Origin: Bacillota bacterium | GTDB taxonomy: Bacteria > Bacillota > UBA4882 > UBA8346 | Direction of reading: 5' to 3' | Length of the DNA: 64,000 bases | Assembly (NCBI GenBank): GCA_023394955.1 | Contig: JAEWZY010000065.1 | Coordinates: forward strand, 25,467-89,466 | In this document: one piece after another, positions 8,879-18,247 of the stretch | Numbering within the stretch: position 1 is the first letter of the stretch | How the letters are laid out: each line of letters opens with the position of its first letter | The notes under the pieces: generated by a model | What the model was told of the DNA's origin: nothing | Seen by the model: only the letters and a program-made list of their open reading frames with translations | Database searches by the model: none | Program-made: the position numbers and the translations under genes

Positions 8879-8907
8879 ACTATATTCCTGCTGCTACCCG
8901 TTGTCAA
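8879..8907 (-). promoter_or_regulatory. Promoter of corA
   Basis: On the minus strand TTGACA (8907-8902), a 17-nt spacer, and TATAGT (8884-8879). Confidence 0.8.
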
Positions 8908-9002
8908 CTGTATTTCTAAAAATTTATTTTGAAAAAAAGTTTCGAATTGGAAACGTTAGTACGATTACATAAATATTTCTTAATATAATATTTTTTTATA
9001 AT

Positions 9003-9035
9003 TAAAAAGACCAGTCATAAAAACCGGTCCTTTTT
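9003..9035 (-). terminator. Terminator of the rnf operon
   Basis: Just after the rnfB stop, GACCGG/CTGGTC-type arms (9029-9024 and 9014-9009) flank a 9-nt loop, and the minus strand continues with a T run. Confidence 0.75.
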
Positions 9036-9069
9036 CTATTAAAATCAACTATAAAAAGTGAACTATCAC

Positions 9070-9897
9070 CTAACCTACTTTGACTTTTACTTTTCCATCT
9101 TCTTGCGCGAACTTAATGGTTTTCATCGGGCATTTCTCGACACAAATTCCACAAGCGGTGCACTTTTCCGGATTAATCTCAGCCAAATAATCGGTTACGG
9201 TAATCGCTTGCTCAGGACAGTTCTTGGCGCAGATACCGCAGCCGATACACCCTACTTTACAAGCCTTCCGTACTTCAGGACCTTTACTATGGCTTTTACA
9301 GAGTACCATTACTTGCTGATCCTCGTCAATCAATTTCATCAACCCCCGGGGACAAGCTTTAACGCAAGCGCCACAACCGGTGCAACGCTTGGGATTAACT
9401 TCCGGAAGGCCATTGTCATTAATTCTTAAAGCATCGAACATACAAGCCCGGACACAATTTCCAAGTCCAAGACAACCATATTCGCAGACTTTCGGGCCTC
9501 CGTTCAACATGCCGGCCGCGGCGCAATCAGCCACGCCCATGTAATAAAAACGGTCGACCCGCTCCGTTTTGCCTCCCTGACAAACCACTCTGGCATGTTG
9601 AGGCTTGGCGTTACTGTCAAATTCTACGCCCATGATCGCAGCAATTTCAGCAGCCACCCGCGCTTTTCCTACCGGACAGGCGCCGACCGGCGCCGCTCCA
9701 CCGACTATCGCGTCCGCTAAACCGCTACAACCGGGATAACCGCAAGCTCCACAATTAGCTCCCGGCAATGCTTCAAGGATTTCTCCCACTCTTGGATCAG
9801 TCTCAACCGCCAGTTTCTTAGAGGCGAAAGCGAGAATGGCGCCAAAAACCGTACCTAAAATACCTAATAAGAGAACCGACACTATTATCGGGGACAT
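9070..9897 (-). CDS. rnfB: Rnf complex subunit B (ferredoxin-type electron input)
   Basis: RnfB (275 aa) is the iron-sulfur subunit that passes electrons from reduced ferredoxin into the Rnf complex. An N-terminal membrane anchor (residues ~3-25) precedes the four-Cys cluster motif CGACGYPGC. The C-terminal half has several CxxCxxC ferredoxin motifs, among them CTGCGACVKAC, CIGCGICAKNC and CTACGICVEKC. It is the last gene of rnfCDGEAB and lies 17 nt after rnfA. The family links ferredoxin oxidation with NAD+ reduction and Na+ or H+ export. Confidence 0.95.
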   Translation of the reverse strand: MSPIIVSVLLLGILGTVFGAILAFASKKLAVETDPRVGEILEALPGANCGACGYPGCSGLADAIVGGAAPVGACPVGKARVAAEIAAIMGVEFDSNAKPQHARVVCQGGKTERVDRFYYMGVADCAAAGMLNGGPKVCEYGCLGLGNCVRACMFDALRINDNGLPEVNPKRCTGCGACVKACPRGLMKLIDEDQQVMVLCKSHSKGPEVRKACKVGCIGCGICAKNCPEQAITVTDYLAEINPEKCTACGICVEKCPMKTIKFAQEDGKVKVKVG

Positions 9898-9914
9898 CTC
9901 TTTTCACCTCCGAT

Positions 9915-10559
9915 TTAAAATAAACTGCTTAAATAGGACTGATAATTTGACAAATTAAAATTAGCAAAATATTCGAAAAAGCCTTTCAAATTTAAACCGC
10001 TAAAACCTAAAAAGGCGATGGAAAGCAATCCGGCAGTCAATAATGCGATTGGAAAACCACGTAAGGACTTGGGAATTGGAGCTGAAACCATCCGTTCGCG
10101 AATACCCGCGAATACTATTAATACCAGCGTAAAACCAAGAGCGCCTCCAATCCCGTTAATAACCGATACCAAGAAATTATAATTACTGTTAAAGTTGATT
10201 AAGGTCACGCCTAAAACCGCGCAATTGGTGGTGATCAAAGGTAAATAAATACCAAGAGCTTGGTACAAGCCGGGACTGGTTTTTTTGATAACCATCTCTA
10301 CAAACTGGACCAAAACCGCGATTACCAAAATATAGGTTATCGTTTGTAATACTCCAACGTTAAAAAAAGTCAATAGTTTTTGAACGCCATAGGTTATTCC
10401 CGATGCCAACGCCATAACGAAGGTAACCGCCAGACCCATGCCAATGGATGTATCCACTTGACGTGAGACGCCCAGGAAAGGACAGATACCCAAAAACCTG
10501 ACTAAAACGAAGTTATTGACCAGAATGGCGCCGAAGATTATTACCAAAATATCAATCAT
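9915..10559 (-). CDS. rnfA: Rnf complex subunit A (membrane)
   Basis: RnfA (214 aa) is one of the two homologous integral membrane subunits (with RnfE) at the core of the ion-translocating complex. It has about six hydrophobic helices. The NNFVLVRFLGICPFLGVS segment near the N-terminus and TNCAVLGVTLINFN in the middle are characteristic. The ATG overlaps the rnfE stop by one base (TAATG), suggesting coupled synthesis. Nothing looks broken. Confidence 0.95.
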   Translation of the reverse strand: MIDILVIIFGAILVNNFVLVRFLGICPFLGVSRQVDTSIGMGLAVTFVMALASGITYGVQKLLTFFNVGVLQTITYILVIAVLVQFVEMVIKKTSPGLYQALGIYLPLITTNCAVLGVTLINFNSNYNFLVSVINGIGGALGFTLVLIVFAGIRERMVSAPIPKSLRGFPIALLTAGLLSIAFLGFSGLNLKGFFEYFANFNLSNYQSYLSSLF

Positions 10560-11179
10560 TAGTTAGCCCCCTTCCGGTTATTAAGCCAATTAATGAAACC
10601 TAACATTAGGCCGAGTGTGATAAAGGCGCCCGGCGGCAATATCATAATTAAAGCGGCATTCTCCTTGGTAAACAATTTGAAACCCTCAAATCCAAAATCT
10701 TTAGCAACCAAGAAAGTGCCGGTGCCGATAATCTCCCGTACTGCGCTTAATCCAGCCAAAGCTAGAGTGAACCCCAGCCCCATTCCGATTCCATCAGCCA
10801 AGGACCGCCAAATGTTTTGTTTAGATGCAAAGGCTTCTGCCCGAGCCAGAATAATACAGTTAACCACGATTAATGGGATAAAAATTCCCAACACCGAATG
10901 TAGCCCTGGTGTATAAGCGGCCATCAATTTGTCAACAATGGTAACAAACGAAGCAATAATCACTATAAAACATGGAATTCTCACTTCCGACGGAATAATA
11001 TTCCGCAGTAACGATACTAACACATTTGAACCTACTAAAACCACGGTAGCGGCCAAACCCATTCCGATTCCGTTCATAACGGCCACACTCACCGCTAGAG
11101 TGGGACACATCCCTAAAACCAGACGGAAAGTCGGGTTTTCGTTGAAAATACCATTCTTGAATATTTTAAGGAAGCCCAT
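10559..11179 (-). CDS. rnfE: Rnf complex subunit E (membrane)
   Basis: RnfE (206 aa) is the paralogue of RnfA and forms the other half of the membrane core. The segments LVLGMCPTLAVSVA and NCIILARAEAFA are family landmarks, again with about six membrane helices. It lies between rnfG (15-nt gap) and rnfA (one-base overlap) in the standard CDGEAB order. Confidence 0.95.
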   Translation of the reverse strand: MGFLKIFKNGIFNENPTFRLVLGMCPTLAVSVAVMNGIGMGLAATVVLVGSNVLVSLLRNIIPSEVRIPCFIVIIASFVTIVDKLMAAYTPGLHSVLGIFIPLIVVNCIILARAEAFASKQNIWRSLADGIGMGLGFTLALAGLSAVREIIGTGTFLVAKDFGFEGFKLFTKENAALIMILPPGAFITLGLMLGFINWLNNRKGAN

Positions 11180-11194
11180 TGGTTCACCTCCATA

Positions 11195-11827
11195 TTAATT
11201 AGTTGTAGCCCCGTTGACTGTTCGAATATTCTGATCCGTATTAACCTGTGAGCCGGTTGAAGACTGACTTTGGTAAAACTGTAATACTTGATTTATTCCC
11301 CGGACCACCGCTCTTGATGAAATTGTTGCACCGGCGACTGCTTGGACCGTTCCATTATCTTTATTTATACGTAAATTCGCTCCTGGCAAGGCATTCTTAA
11401 TAGCCGATTGGCCGATGAATTCCGGATCAGTTATCTTAGTTCCCAAACCAGGTGTTTCCTTTTGATCTAAAATTACTGTTTCTCCAAGTTCACCGGAGTT
11501 ATGGACTCCGATTAACATCATAATATTACTGCTAAAACCGGTTGCCGATACCTTACAAACCCAACCTACTTTGGATCCATTTTTCAAACCGACTCTTATA
11601 TCTTCAATATTTGAAGTTGCCGGGTCACTTTTAGCTATCGCGATCAATTCCGGTAAGCTGGAAAAACTGTCGGCTTCGGATAAAGCTTGTTGATATGCGT
11701 TAACCTCGGCTTGAGCCTGAAAGGCTTCAATCTTGGGTTCGGTAAAAGAGTTGACTAACGCCAGACCTCCTCCGGCAACCGCGCTAATTACCGCCAAAAT
11801 AATAATTAAACGCAAAGAATCACGCAT
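11195..11827 (-). CDS. rnfG: Rnf complex subunit G (covalent FMN carrier)
   Basis: RnfG (210 aa) has one N-terminal membrane helix (residues ~5-27) and an extracytoplasmic FMN-binding domain. The flavinylation site is seen in AVAGATISSRAVV, where the Thr of the GAT-I-S segment takes FMN through a phosphoester bond in known RnfG/NqrC proteins. Family segments TPGLGTKI and INKDNGTVQAVAGAT also appear. The start overlaps the rnfD end by 8 nt. FMN attachment would require ApbE, which is not in this window. Confidence 0.93.
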   Translation of the reverse strand: MRDSLRLIIILAVISAVAGGGLALVNSFTEPKIEAFQAQAEVNAYQQALSEADSFSSLPELIAIAKSDPATSNIEDIRVGLKNGSKVGWVCKVSATGFSSNIMMLIGVHNSGELGETVILDQKETPGLGTKITDPEFIGQSAIKNALPGANLRINKDNGTVQAVAGATISSRAVVRGINQVLQFYQSQSSTGSQVNTDQNIRTVNGATTN

Positions 11828-12791
11828 CGGTCCTCACCTCCCCAAAACGCCGCGGTTGGGTCAAACGATCCAATAAAGGAGTAAAGGCGTTCATAATTAA
11901 TATTGAATAACAAACTCCTTCCGGATAACTACCGAAGATTCGGATTAGCATGGTTAAAATCCCACAACCTACGCCGAAGTAAATCCGCCCTTTTTTGGTC
12001 ACCGGCGAGGTTACCCAGTCAGTAGCCATAAAAAACGCTCCTAAGAATAACCCGCCCGCTAAAAGATGGATTACAGGATCTTTCTGAAATACAAATGATA
12101 ATACGATTACAGTTCCAAAATAGGCGCTGGGGACCCGCCAATCGATAATTCCTTTACTTATCAGGAACAATCCGCCTAAAAGCAACAATATGGCGGAAGT
12201 CTCCCCTAATGAACCGGAAATATTGCCCCATAATAAATTCAAATAAGGAACCTCTAATTGTAAACTTTGTAGCGCTCCCATTTTATCAAGGTTTAGTACT
12301 GTGGCGCCGGCAACGGCATCTACCTTATCGCCGGCCCAATTTAACGCCTTGGCCGGCCAAGACCAAGTGGTCATCGCCACCGGCCACGAAGCTAACAAGA
12401 ACGCTCTCCCGATCAACGCCGGATTGAAGGGATTATGCCCCAACCCGCCGAAGATGTGCTTTCCAAGTCCAATAGAGACTACTGCGCCAATCACGATCAT
12501 CCAGACTGGCAGTTCCGGAGTGACGGTCAAAGCTAATAACAAGCCGGTCAAAGCGGCGCTTCCGTCATTGACGGTTACCTTCTTTTTTAGGGCTTTTTGA
12601 ATTATATATTCCGTTAGCACACAGGCTGCTATGGAAACTAAGACCAGACTAAAAGCTCTAAAACCAAAATTCCAAAAGCTGAATAGGGTTGCCGGCAGTA
12701 ATGCCAGAAAAACCATTTTCATCGCTTTCTCCGTAGATATTACATCCTTGATATGCGGAGCCGGCGAAACCACTACTTGCGTATCAAGCAT
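11820..12791 (-). CDS. rnfD: Rnf complex subunit D (membrane flavoprotein)
   Basis: RnfD (323 aa) is the NqrB-like membrane subunit. It has around nine or ten hydrophobic helices, the segment GGLGHNPFNPALIGRAFLL, and the FMN attachment sequence VDAVAGATVLN. It moves electrons across the membrane part of the complex, coupled to ion transport. The start shares its first base with the last base of rnfC, again suggesting coupled translation. The end overlaps rnfG. Confidence 0.95.
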   Translation of the reverse strand: MLDTQVVVSPAPHIKDVISTEKAMKMVFLALLPATLFSFWNFGFRAFSLVLVSIAACVLTEYIIQKALKKKVTVNDGSAALTGLLLALTVTPELPVWMIVIGAVVSIGLGKHIFGGLGHNPFNPALIGRAFLLASWPVAMTTWSWPAKALNWAGDKVDAVAGATVLNLDKMGALQSLQLEVPYLNLLWGNISGSLGETSAILLLLGGLFLISKGIIDWRVPSAYFGTVIVLSFVFQKDPVIHLLAGGLFLGAFFMATDWVTSPVTKKGRIYFGVGCGILTMLIRIFGSYPEGVCYSILIMNAFTPLLDRLTQPRRFGEVRTDA

Positions 12792-14110
12792 TAAATCGCC
12801 CCCTTCTTCTTGGCTGTCGCAATTTTGGCCTTAGCGGTCTTGATATTTTGGACAATTGGACGGCGGCCCGGGCAAACAAAAGTGCAAGAACCGCATTCAC
12901 GGCAATCCATAATTCCATATTTTTCAGCTAACGCCAGATCTTTGATATCAATGGCGTTCGCTATAAAACAAGGCATCAAATTATAGGGACAAGCATCAAC
13001 ACAACGTGCGCAACGAACACAAGGCGAATCTTCCAAAAGCTTGATTTCTCCCCGTTCCTGCACTAAGACGCCGGAAGTTGTTTTGATCACCGGAAGGTCT
13101 AACCGGTATTGGGCTGGTCCGGTCATCGGTCCACCCAAAATAATCCTACCAGGAGTACCAGTGAAGCCGTTACAATAATCAACCAATTTATTAACTGAAA
13201 CGCCTAATTTGACTCTTAAATTGCGTGGGTTATTTACCCCTCCGGTAACTGTAACCACCCTACCAATTAAAGGGACGCCCTCTTGAATAGCTTCAGCCAA
13301 GGCGCATGCGGTTGCAATATTATTAACCACTACGCCCACATCGATAGGAAGGCCTCCCGAAGGGACCGTTTTACGCGTAATCGCGTTAATTAGCATCTTC
13401 TCTTCGCCTTGCGGGTATTTCACTTCCAGCGGTACCACTTGAATCCGGGGATCAACCGCGGCTTCACGGGTCAGGATTTCGATCGCGTCGGGTTTGTTTA
13501 CCTCTATCCCGATAAAAGCCTGTTCAACACCGGCGGCTTTCATCATCGCCTGCAGGCCCAAGATGACTTTTCCCGGGACCTCGACCATCAGCCGATGGTC
13601 GCAAGTAAGATATGGTTCGCATTCGGCCCCGTTTAAAATTACCGATTCGACCTTCTTCCCTTCCACAGGTTGGTACTTGACATGAGTCGGAAACCCAGCC
13701 CCGCCCATACCAACCAATCCAATTTGCTGCATCAATTCCCGAATCTGCTGGGCCGAGAGATCCGCTAAACTTGACTGGGGGCCAAAGGCGTTAGCTCCGC
13801 TGTTATCATTTTCAATGACAACCATCGTGACTTTTCTACCGTTGGGATGGGGTAATTCGCTAATAGCGGTAACCTTACCAGGAATACTGGCATGAACCGG
13901 AACTGAAACAAAACCCTTAGCCTGGGCGATAACTTGTCCTGCTTTGACTTGATCTCCGACTGCCACGATCACCTCCGCCGGAGCGCCCAAGTGTTGCAAG
14001 ACGGGAAGAGTAACCTGTTCAGGTTCGGGCATGATTTCAATACTTTTGGAAGCGGTAGCTTCTTTAAAATAATGGAGATGTACTCCTCCCTTAAAGGTTT
14101 TAGCGCGCAT
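12791..14110 (-). CDS. rnfC: Rnf complex subunit C (NADH-binding peripheral subunit)
   Basis: RnfC (439 aa) is the NuoF-like cytoplasmic subunit that reduces NAD+. GMGGAGFPTHVKY is the nucleotide/FMN region, and two clusters near the C-terminus are formed by CVRCARCVDACPYN and CRECGSCTFVCPGRRP. The frame is open 26 codons further upstream, but the ATG at 14110 has a GAGGTGA ribosome site and gives the family start MRAKTFKGGVHLHYFKE, so it is chosen. It is first in the operon; about 390 nt separates it from the upstream gene. Confidence 0.95.
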   Translation of the reverse strand: MRAKTFKGGVHLHYFKEATASKSIEIMPEPEQVTLPVLQHLGAPAEVIVAVGDQVKAGQVIAQAKGFVSVPVHASIPGKVTAISELPHPNGRKVTMVVIENDNSGANAFGPQSSLADLSAQQIRELMQQIGLVGMGGAGFPTHVKYQPVEGKKVESVILNGAECEPYLTCDHRLMVEVPGKVILGLQAMMKAAGVEQAFIGIEVNKPDAIEILTREAAVDPRIQVVPLEVKYPQGEEKMLINAITRKTVPSGGLPIDVGVVVNNIATACALAEAIQEGVPLIGRVVTVTGGVNNPRNLRVKLGVSVNKLVDYCNGFTGTPGRIILGGPMTGPAQYRLDLPVIKTTSGVLVQERGEIKLLEDSPCVRCARCVDACPYNLMPCFIANAIDIKDLALAEKYGIMDCRECGSCTFVCPGRRPIVQNIKTAKAKIATAKKKGAI

Positions 14111-14499
14111 TTCGTCACCTCGCAAAGTCAATTCTAATTTAGAAGTAACGATAATTTGTGATTGAAAAAGAAAGTCGGATAAAAACAAAAAATATCGTTA
14201 CATATAAAAAACTTCTCACAATTATCTAATATATCTCATTAGTAATAATGAAACAAGTATTATTTTCAGGATCAAAATCGTTATTTTTTTCACAAATAAC
14301 ACTAAAAACAAGCTATTTATAATTGGAAAATTCTTGTAAAGGCGATGGGCATTCAGAGTATGAGATAAAAAGGATATAACGAAACAATCTATTACCTAAG
14401 GCAGATATTCGCCCCGAAGAGTCCCTGCCCTGGTTGACCTGGTAATTTAAAGAAAGAATTTACAGAAACAGCTAATAAAGCTGAGCTAATCGGCCTTCA
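14111..14499. other. Gene-free spacer with a nested hairpin upstream of rnfC
   Basis: No gene is visible. On the minus strand ATTACC/GGTAAT (14446-14441 with 14396-14391) encloses GGCAG/CTGCC (14429-14425 with 14404-14400) and a loop of ~20 nt. No T run follows, so it is not a standard terminator for the upstream phosphorylase. It could be a processing site or part of the rnf leader. No clear promoter for rnfC was found. Confidence 0.35.
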
Positions 14500-15801
14500 T
14501 CAAAGGATCTCCTTGATTAGAGCCGGACGTTCAACTGTTTGGTGAGAGAATTTAAAGCAGTCAAGCACCTTTGAAAGAACCCTTTCGATATCCGCTCTAT
14601 TTTGGGCATGAATTTCAACCAGCGCCTGGCCTTTTTCAATTCTATCTCCGACCTTAGCTTGGAGTTTTAACCCCACTTCCGGTTTGATTGGATCCTCAAG
14701 CCGGTTTCTTCCGGCGCCCAGTTCCATTGCTGCTAATCCTAAAGCACGGCATTGGATCCGTTCGATCCAACCATCGGTAGGAGCTTTAATGATTTTAATC
14801 TCGGAAGCTGTTGGCAGTAAACCAGGATTATCAATTACCCCGGTGACGCCTCCCTGGGCTTCAATGAGTTCTTCGAATTTGGCTAGACCTGCTCCGGAAG
14901 TCAGGGTTCTACTGATTTTTTCCTTTCCTAATTCGATGGTCTCACTCAACCCCGCCAAGTGCAGCATGATCCCGCCAATAGTCAAACAGAGATCCGTCAA
15001 ATCCTTGGGTCCTTCCCCTTTTAAAGTGGCGGTTGCTTCCGCCACTTCCAGACTATTGCCGATGGCCAAACCCAAAGGTTGATCCATATCGCTTAAAACT
15101 GCCTTGAACCTGCGTCCAGCTCGGTTCCCGATTTCCACCATGGTCCGGCCTAAGTTAACGGCATCTTGATAATTATGCATAAACGCGCCATCGCCGAATT
15201 TTACATCTAAAACCACAGCATCTGCGCCGGCTGCTAACTTTTTCGACACGATACTGCTGGCGATCAAAGGTATACTTTCTATAGTGGCGGTTAAGTCCCG
15301 CAAGGCATACAGCTTTTTATCGGCTGGAACCAGTGTTTTGGTCTGCCCGATTAAAGCAATCCCAATCCGGGCGACTTGTTCTAAAAATTCATTCCGGTTT
15401 AAGCCGGCCCTAAAGCCGGGAATCGATTCCAATTTATCAATGGTGCCCCCAGTGTGACCCAGGCCCCGGCCGGACATTTTAGCTACCGGTACCCCGGCGG
15501 CCGCCACTAAAGGTAATAACACCAACGAAGTTTTATCCCCAACTCCGCCGGTACTATGTTTATCAACTTTTGGCCCGTCGATCTCCGATAAATCGACAGT
15601 TTCGCCCGAATTGGCCATCGCTATGGTAAAAGCGGCGCATTCATCGAAAGACATCCCTTGAAAAAACACAGCCATACACCAAGCGCTCATTTGATAATCG
15701 GGGATCTCGCCCTTGACGAAACCGGAAACTAAAAAATCGATTTCCGCAGCGGTCAATTCCCCGCCCTCCCGTTTTTTCCAGATCAAGTCGTAAGCGCGCA
15801 T
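14500..15801 (-). CDS. Pyrimidine-nucleoside (thymidine) phosphorylase
   Basis: The enzyme splits thymidine, uridine or deoxyuridine with phosphate into base and (deoxy)ribose-1-phosphate. At 433 aa it fits the family. The N-terminal helix domain (MRAYDLIWKKREGGEL) is followed by the phosphate-binding signature KHSTGGVGDKTSLVLLPLVAA and the SGRGLGHTGGTIDKLE segment, and then by the C-terminal barrel-sandwich domain. The ATG at 15801 has GGGGGTGG 7 nt upstream and is preferred over the more distal start at 15858. It lies 40 nt after deoB; together they feed nucleoside-derived pentose phosphate into central metabolism. Confidence 0.92.
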   Translation of the reverse strand: MRAYDLIWKKREGGELTAAEIDFLVSGFVKGEIPDYQMSAWCMAVFFQGMSFDECAAFTIAMANSGETVDLSEIDGPKVDKHSTGGVGDKTSLVLLPLVAAAGVPVAKMSGRGLGHTGGTIDKLESIPGFRAGLNRNEFLEQVARIGIALIGQTKTLVPADKKLYALRDLTATIESIPLIASSIVSKKLAAGADAVVLDVKFGDGAFMHNYQDAVNLGRTMVEIGNRAGRRFKAVLSDMDQPLGLAIGNSLEVAEATATLKGEGPKDLTDLCLTIGGIMLHLAGLSETIELGKEKISRTLTSGAGLAKFEELIEAQGGVTGVIDNPGLLPTASEIKIIKAPTDGWIERIQCRALGLAAMELGAGRNRLEDPIKPEVGLKLQAKVGDRIEKGQALVEIHAQNRADIERVLSKVLDCFKFSHQTVERPALIKEIL

Positions 15802-15841
15802 TATAGAACCACCCCCAAAACCAAAAATCGAGTCAATATGT

Positions 15842-17026
15842 TTACTGTTCACTATCACTGATCTCTGTTAACTTAACCCCATCACCCACAGGCCACGGTT
15901 CCAGATGAAACCAGTCGCAAAGGGATGCGGCAATGTCGGCAAAAGTTTTCCTAGTACCGAGGTTGATTCCTTCAACCAGTCCCGGTCCGGAGATTAACAG
16001 CGGAGTATACTCCCGAGAATGATCAGTACTGGCGGTGGTTGGATCTCCGCCATGATCAGCGGTTATGATCAGCAGATCACCCCTTCGAAGCCTGGGTAAG
16101 TTCTCTCCCAGCCAGCCATCGACCGCCTTTAAGGCACGGTAATATCCTTCGCTATCATTGCGGTGCCCATAGAGCATGTCAAAGTCGATACAGTTGGCAA
16201 AGACCAACCCTGTAAAATCTTGGCTGAGCAATTCACTGATAACCGACAGAGTCTCCTGATTATTATAAGTATGGTTAGAATCGGTTAAACCTTGCCCCGA
16301 AAAGATATCTTCAATTTTACCCACCCCGTAAACGGTCAAGCCCGCTTCCTTCATCCGGTCCAAAACCGTAAGTCCAATGGGCTTTAAAGAGAAATCTTTC
16401 CGGCCGACGGTCCGGTAAAAACCGCCGGTTTCTCCTAAGAAAGGCCGGGCTATCACTCTGCCTACCCCATGCTCGCCTTGTAAGATCTCGCGGGCGATCT
16501 CACAGTAACGATATAGCTCCTCTAGGGGTACTACTTTTTCATGGGCGGCAATTTGAAAAACGCTATCCGCCGAAGTATAAACGATCAGCTCACCAGTTTG
16601 AAGATGTTTCCGGCCAAATTCTTCAATAATTACCGTACCGGAAGCCGGTTTATTACCTAAAACCCCCCGTCCCGTTTTACCAGTGAACTCCCTAATTATC
16701 TGATCCGGAAAACCATTAGGATAAACCGGAAAAGGTCTTGGTAAAATCAGACCGGCCATCTCCCAATGCCCGGTAGTTGTGTCCTTACCGGGAGACGCTT
16801 CCGCCATTTTTCCGAACACTCCGCCGGTGACGTCATCCGCTAGGCCCTGAATTTTAGTTAACTTTCCCAACCCCATCCGTTCCAGATAGGGTAAATCCAT
16901 TCCCCCTACCGCTTTGGATAGGTTACCCAAAGTATTGCTGCCTTGATCGCCATAAACTGCGGCATCGGGAAGTTCTCCTACTCCTACACCATCTAATACG
17001 ATTAAAAAAACCCGATTAACGGACAT
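15842..17026 (-). CDS. deoB: Phosphopentomutase
   Basis: DeoB (394 aa) interconverts (deoxy)ribose-1- and 5-phosphate. It belongs to the alkaline-phosphatase-like metalloenzymes. Metal-ligand regions appear at both ends: LDGVGVGELPDAAVYGDQG near residue 10, and DHGGDPTTASTDHSREYTPL near residue 325. The middle contains TTGHWEMAGL, the typical substrate segment. It is directly upstream of the pyrimidine phosphorylase, the usual partner in nucleoside catabolism. Unlike many deo operons, no deoC or transporter is next to it here. Confidence 0.95.
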   Translation of the reverse strand: MSVNRVFLIVLDGVGVGELPDAAVYGDQGSNTLGNLSKAVGGMDLPYLERMGLGKLTKIQGLADDVTGGVFGKMAEASPGKDTTTGHWEMAGLILPRPFPVYPNGFPDQIIREFTGKTGRGVLGNKPASGTVIIEEFGRKHLQTGELIVYTSADSVFQIAAHEKVVPLEELYRYCEIAREILQGEHGVGRVIARPFLGETGGFYRTVGRKDFSLKPIGLTVLDRMKEAGLTVYGVGKIEDIFSGQGLTDSNHTYNNQETLSVISELLSQDFTGLVFANCIDFDMLYGHRNDSEGYYRALKAVDGWLGENLPRLRRGDLLIITADHGGDPTTASTDHSREYTPLLISGPGLVEGINLGTRKTFADIAASLCDWFHLEPWPVGDGVKLTEISDSEQ

Positions 17027-17119
17027 GCCGATTACTCCGCTTTTTAATATGATTATACTCCATTTGCCGCTATTAGTTTAATAATTGAGCGTATTATAAT
17101 TGCGCAGGCTTAATGGTAA

Positions 17120-17932
17120 TCAAATATTGTTTCGAGATTCGATCTCAATTACCCTTTTTTGTTCATAAACTCCCTTTACGACGCTGGAGAACTTATCCAA
17201 AAGCAGCCCTAGATCCACTGAATAGGAGATATAACTCACCCCATGGTTAATCCAGGTTACCGCTTCCTCCGGTGACTCGACAAAAGTACCAACCAGTTTC
17301 TTTTTGGATTTTACTTTTTCAACGATTGCGCCCATTTTGGCAATTAGCTCCGGATGGTCGACTTGTCCCGGAATTCCCATCGATTGTGAAAGATCATAGG
17401 GCCCGATAAAAAGCAGATCGATTCCTTTGACCTCCAAAATTTGGTCTAAATTTTTCAAACCTTCCAAACCCTCGAGATGGGCGATTACGATCGTGTTTGC
17501 ATTAGCTTGTCTAAAATACTCAGCTTTAGTAGAACGAGAATATTCGGCAGCCCTTACATACCGGCAGACGCCTCTTTTCCCTTCCGGATAATAACGGGCG
17601 GCTTCGGCGAGTTTCTCCGCTTGCTCCTTAGTATTAATCTCAGGTACTTCAACCCCATGGGCGCCGATATCCAAAGCCCTCAAAATATAATGTTCCTCAT
17701 TACGCGGCACGCGAATAATAGGACTCACACCAACTAATTCGCAAGTCCGGATCAAGTTTTGGGCTGTTTCATAAGAAATGGGCCCATGCTCCATGTCGAT
17801 AATGGCAAAATCAAACCCAGCCAAACCGGCAATTTCATATATTGCCGGCTCAGTACTTTTACAAAACGGTCCCAGCGCCCATTTCTTATGTGCCATTTTT
17901 TGTTTTAGCCAATTATCCTTCATTATTATCAT
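17120..17932 (-). CDS. HpcH/HpaI-family class II aldolase
   Basis: A 270-residue TIM-barrel aldolase of the HpcH/HpaI family, which cleaves 2-keto-3-deoxy sugar acids to pyruvate and an aldehyde with a divalent metal. Recognisable parts are DFAIIDMEHGPISYE, PIIRVPRN, GVEVPEINTKEQA and LLFIGPYDLSQSMGIPGQ (a metal and phosphate-like site region). The ATG at 17932 or the one at 17923 could be the start, since a GGAAGA site precedes both. A decayed amidohydrolase lies just upstream on the same strand and a divergent IclR regulator beyond it, so this was probably part of a sugar-acid degradation unit. The exact substrate is not determinable. Confidence 0.85.
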   Translation of the reverse strand: MIIMKDNWLKQKMAHKKWALGPFCKSTEPAIYEIAGLAGFDFAIIDMEHGPISYETAQNLIRTCELVGVSPIIRVPRNEEHYILRALDIGAHGVEVPEINTKEQAEKLAEAARYYPEGKRGVCRYVRAAEYSRSTKAEYFRQANANTIVIAHLEGLEGLKNLDQILEVKGIDLLFIGPYDLSQSMGIPGQVDHPELIAKMGAIVEKVKSKKKLVGTFVESPEEAVTWINHGVSYISYSVDLGLLLDKFSSVVKGVYEQKRVIEIESRNNI

Positions 17933-17987
17933 TCTTCCTTATTTATAAATTTTTTAAATGTAAACCCATGAATATTTGAAAGACTAT

Positions 17988-18209
17988 TATCCTTCCTTTT
18001 CAAAAATTCGACATTCACCATTTACCGGCAGGTTAGTCAATCTTCCCGCTTCAATGGCCTTTTCGGTAGGAGCCAAGTTTGCATCGAAATAATGGGCTGA
18101 TTTGAGCCTGACGATTAGATCCTAATATTTCTCTCCCATGGTCACGACTGGCTTAAGATCCATATCATAAACATTCTGTTCCGGGGACAAATTCCTAGGT
18201 AATATCAAC
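17988..18209 (-). pseudogene. Amidohydrolase (dihydroorotase-like) remnant
   Basis: On the minus strand a decayed frame reads LPRNLSPEQNVYDMDL, then a segment around KPVVTMGEKY, an in-frame stop (TAG near 18124), then DLIVRLKSAHYFDANLAPTE and AIEAGRLTNLPV before it ends. This resembles the middle of amidohydrolases that read like DLIVGIKTAHY...VDRAVEAGELADVPV. Both ends of a normal ~400-residue gene are missing. The remnant sits immediately upstream of the aldolase gene on the same strand. Recognition is from motif memory. Confidence 0.6.
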
Positions 18210-18247
18210 CCAGTTAAAATCAATGATTTTTACTTTTGTTTCGTATA

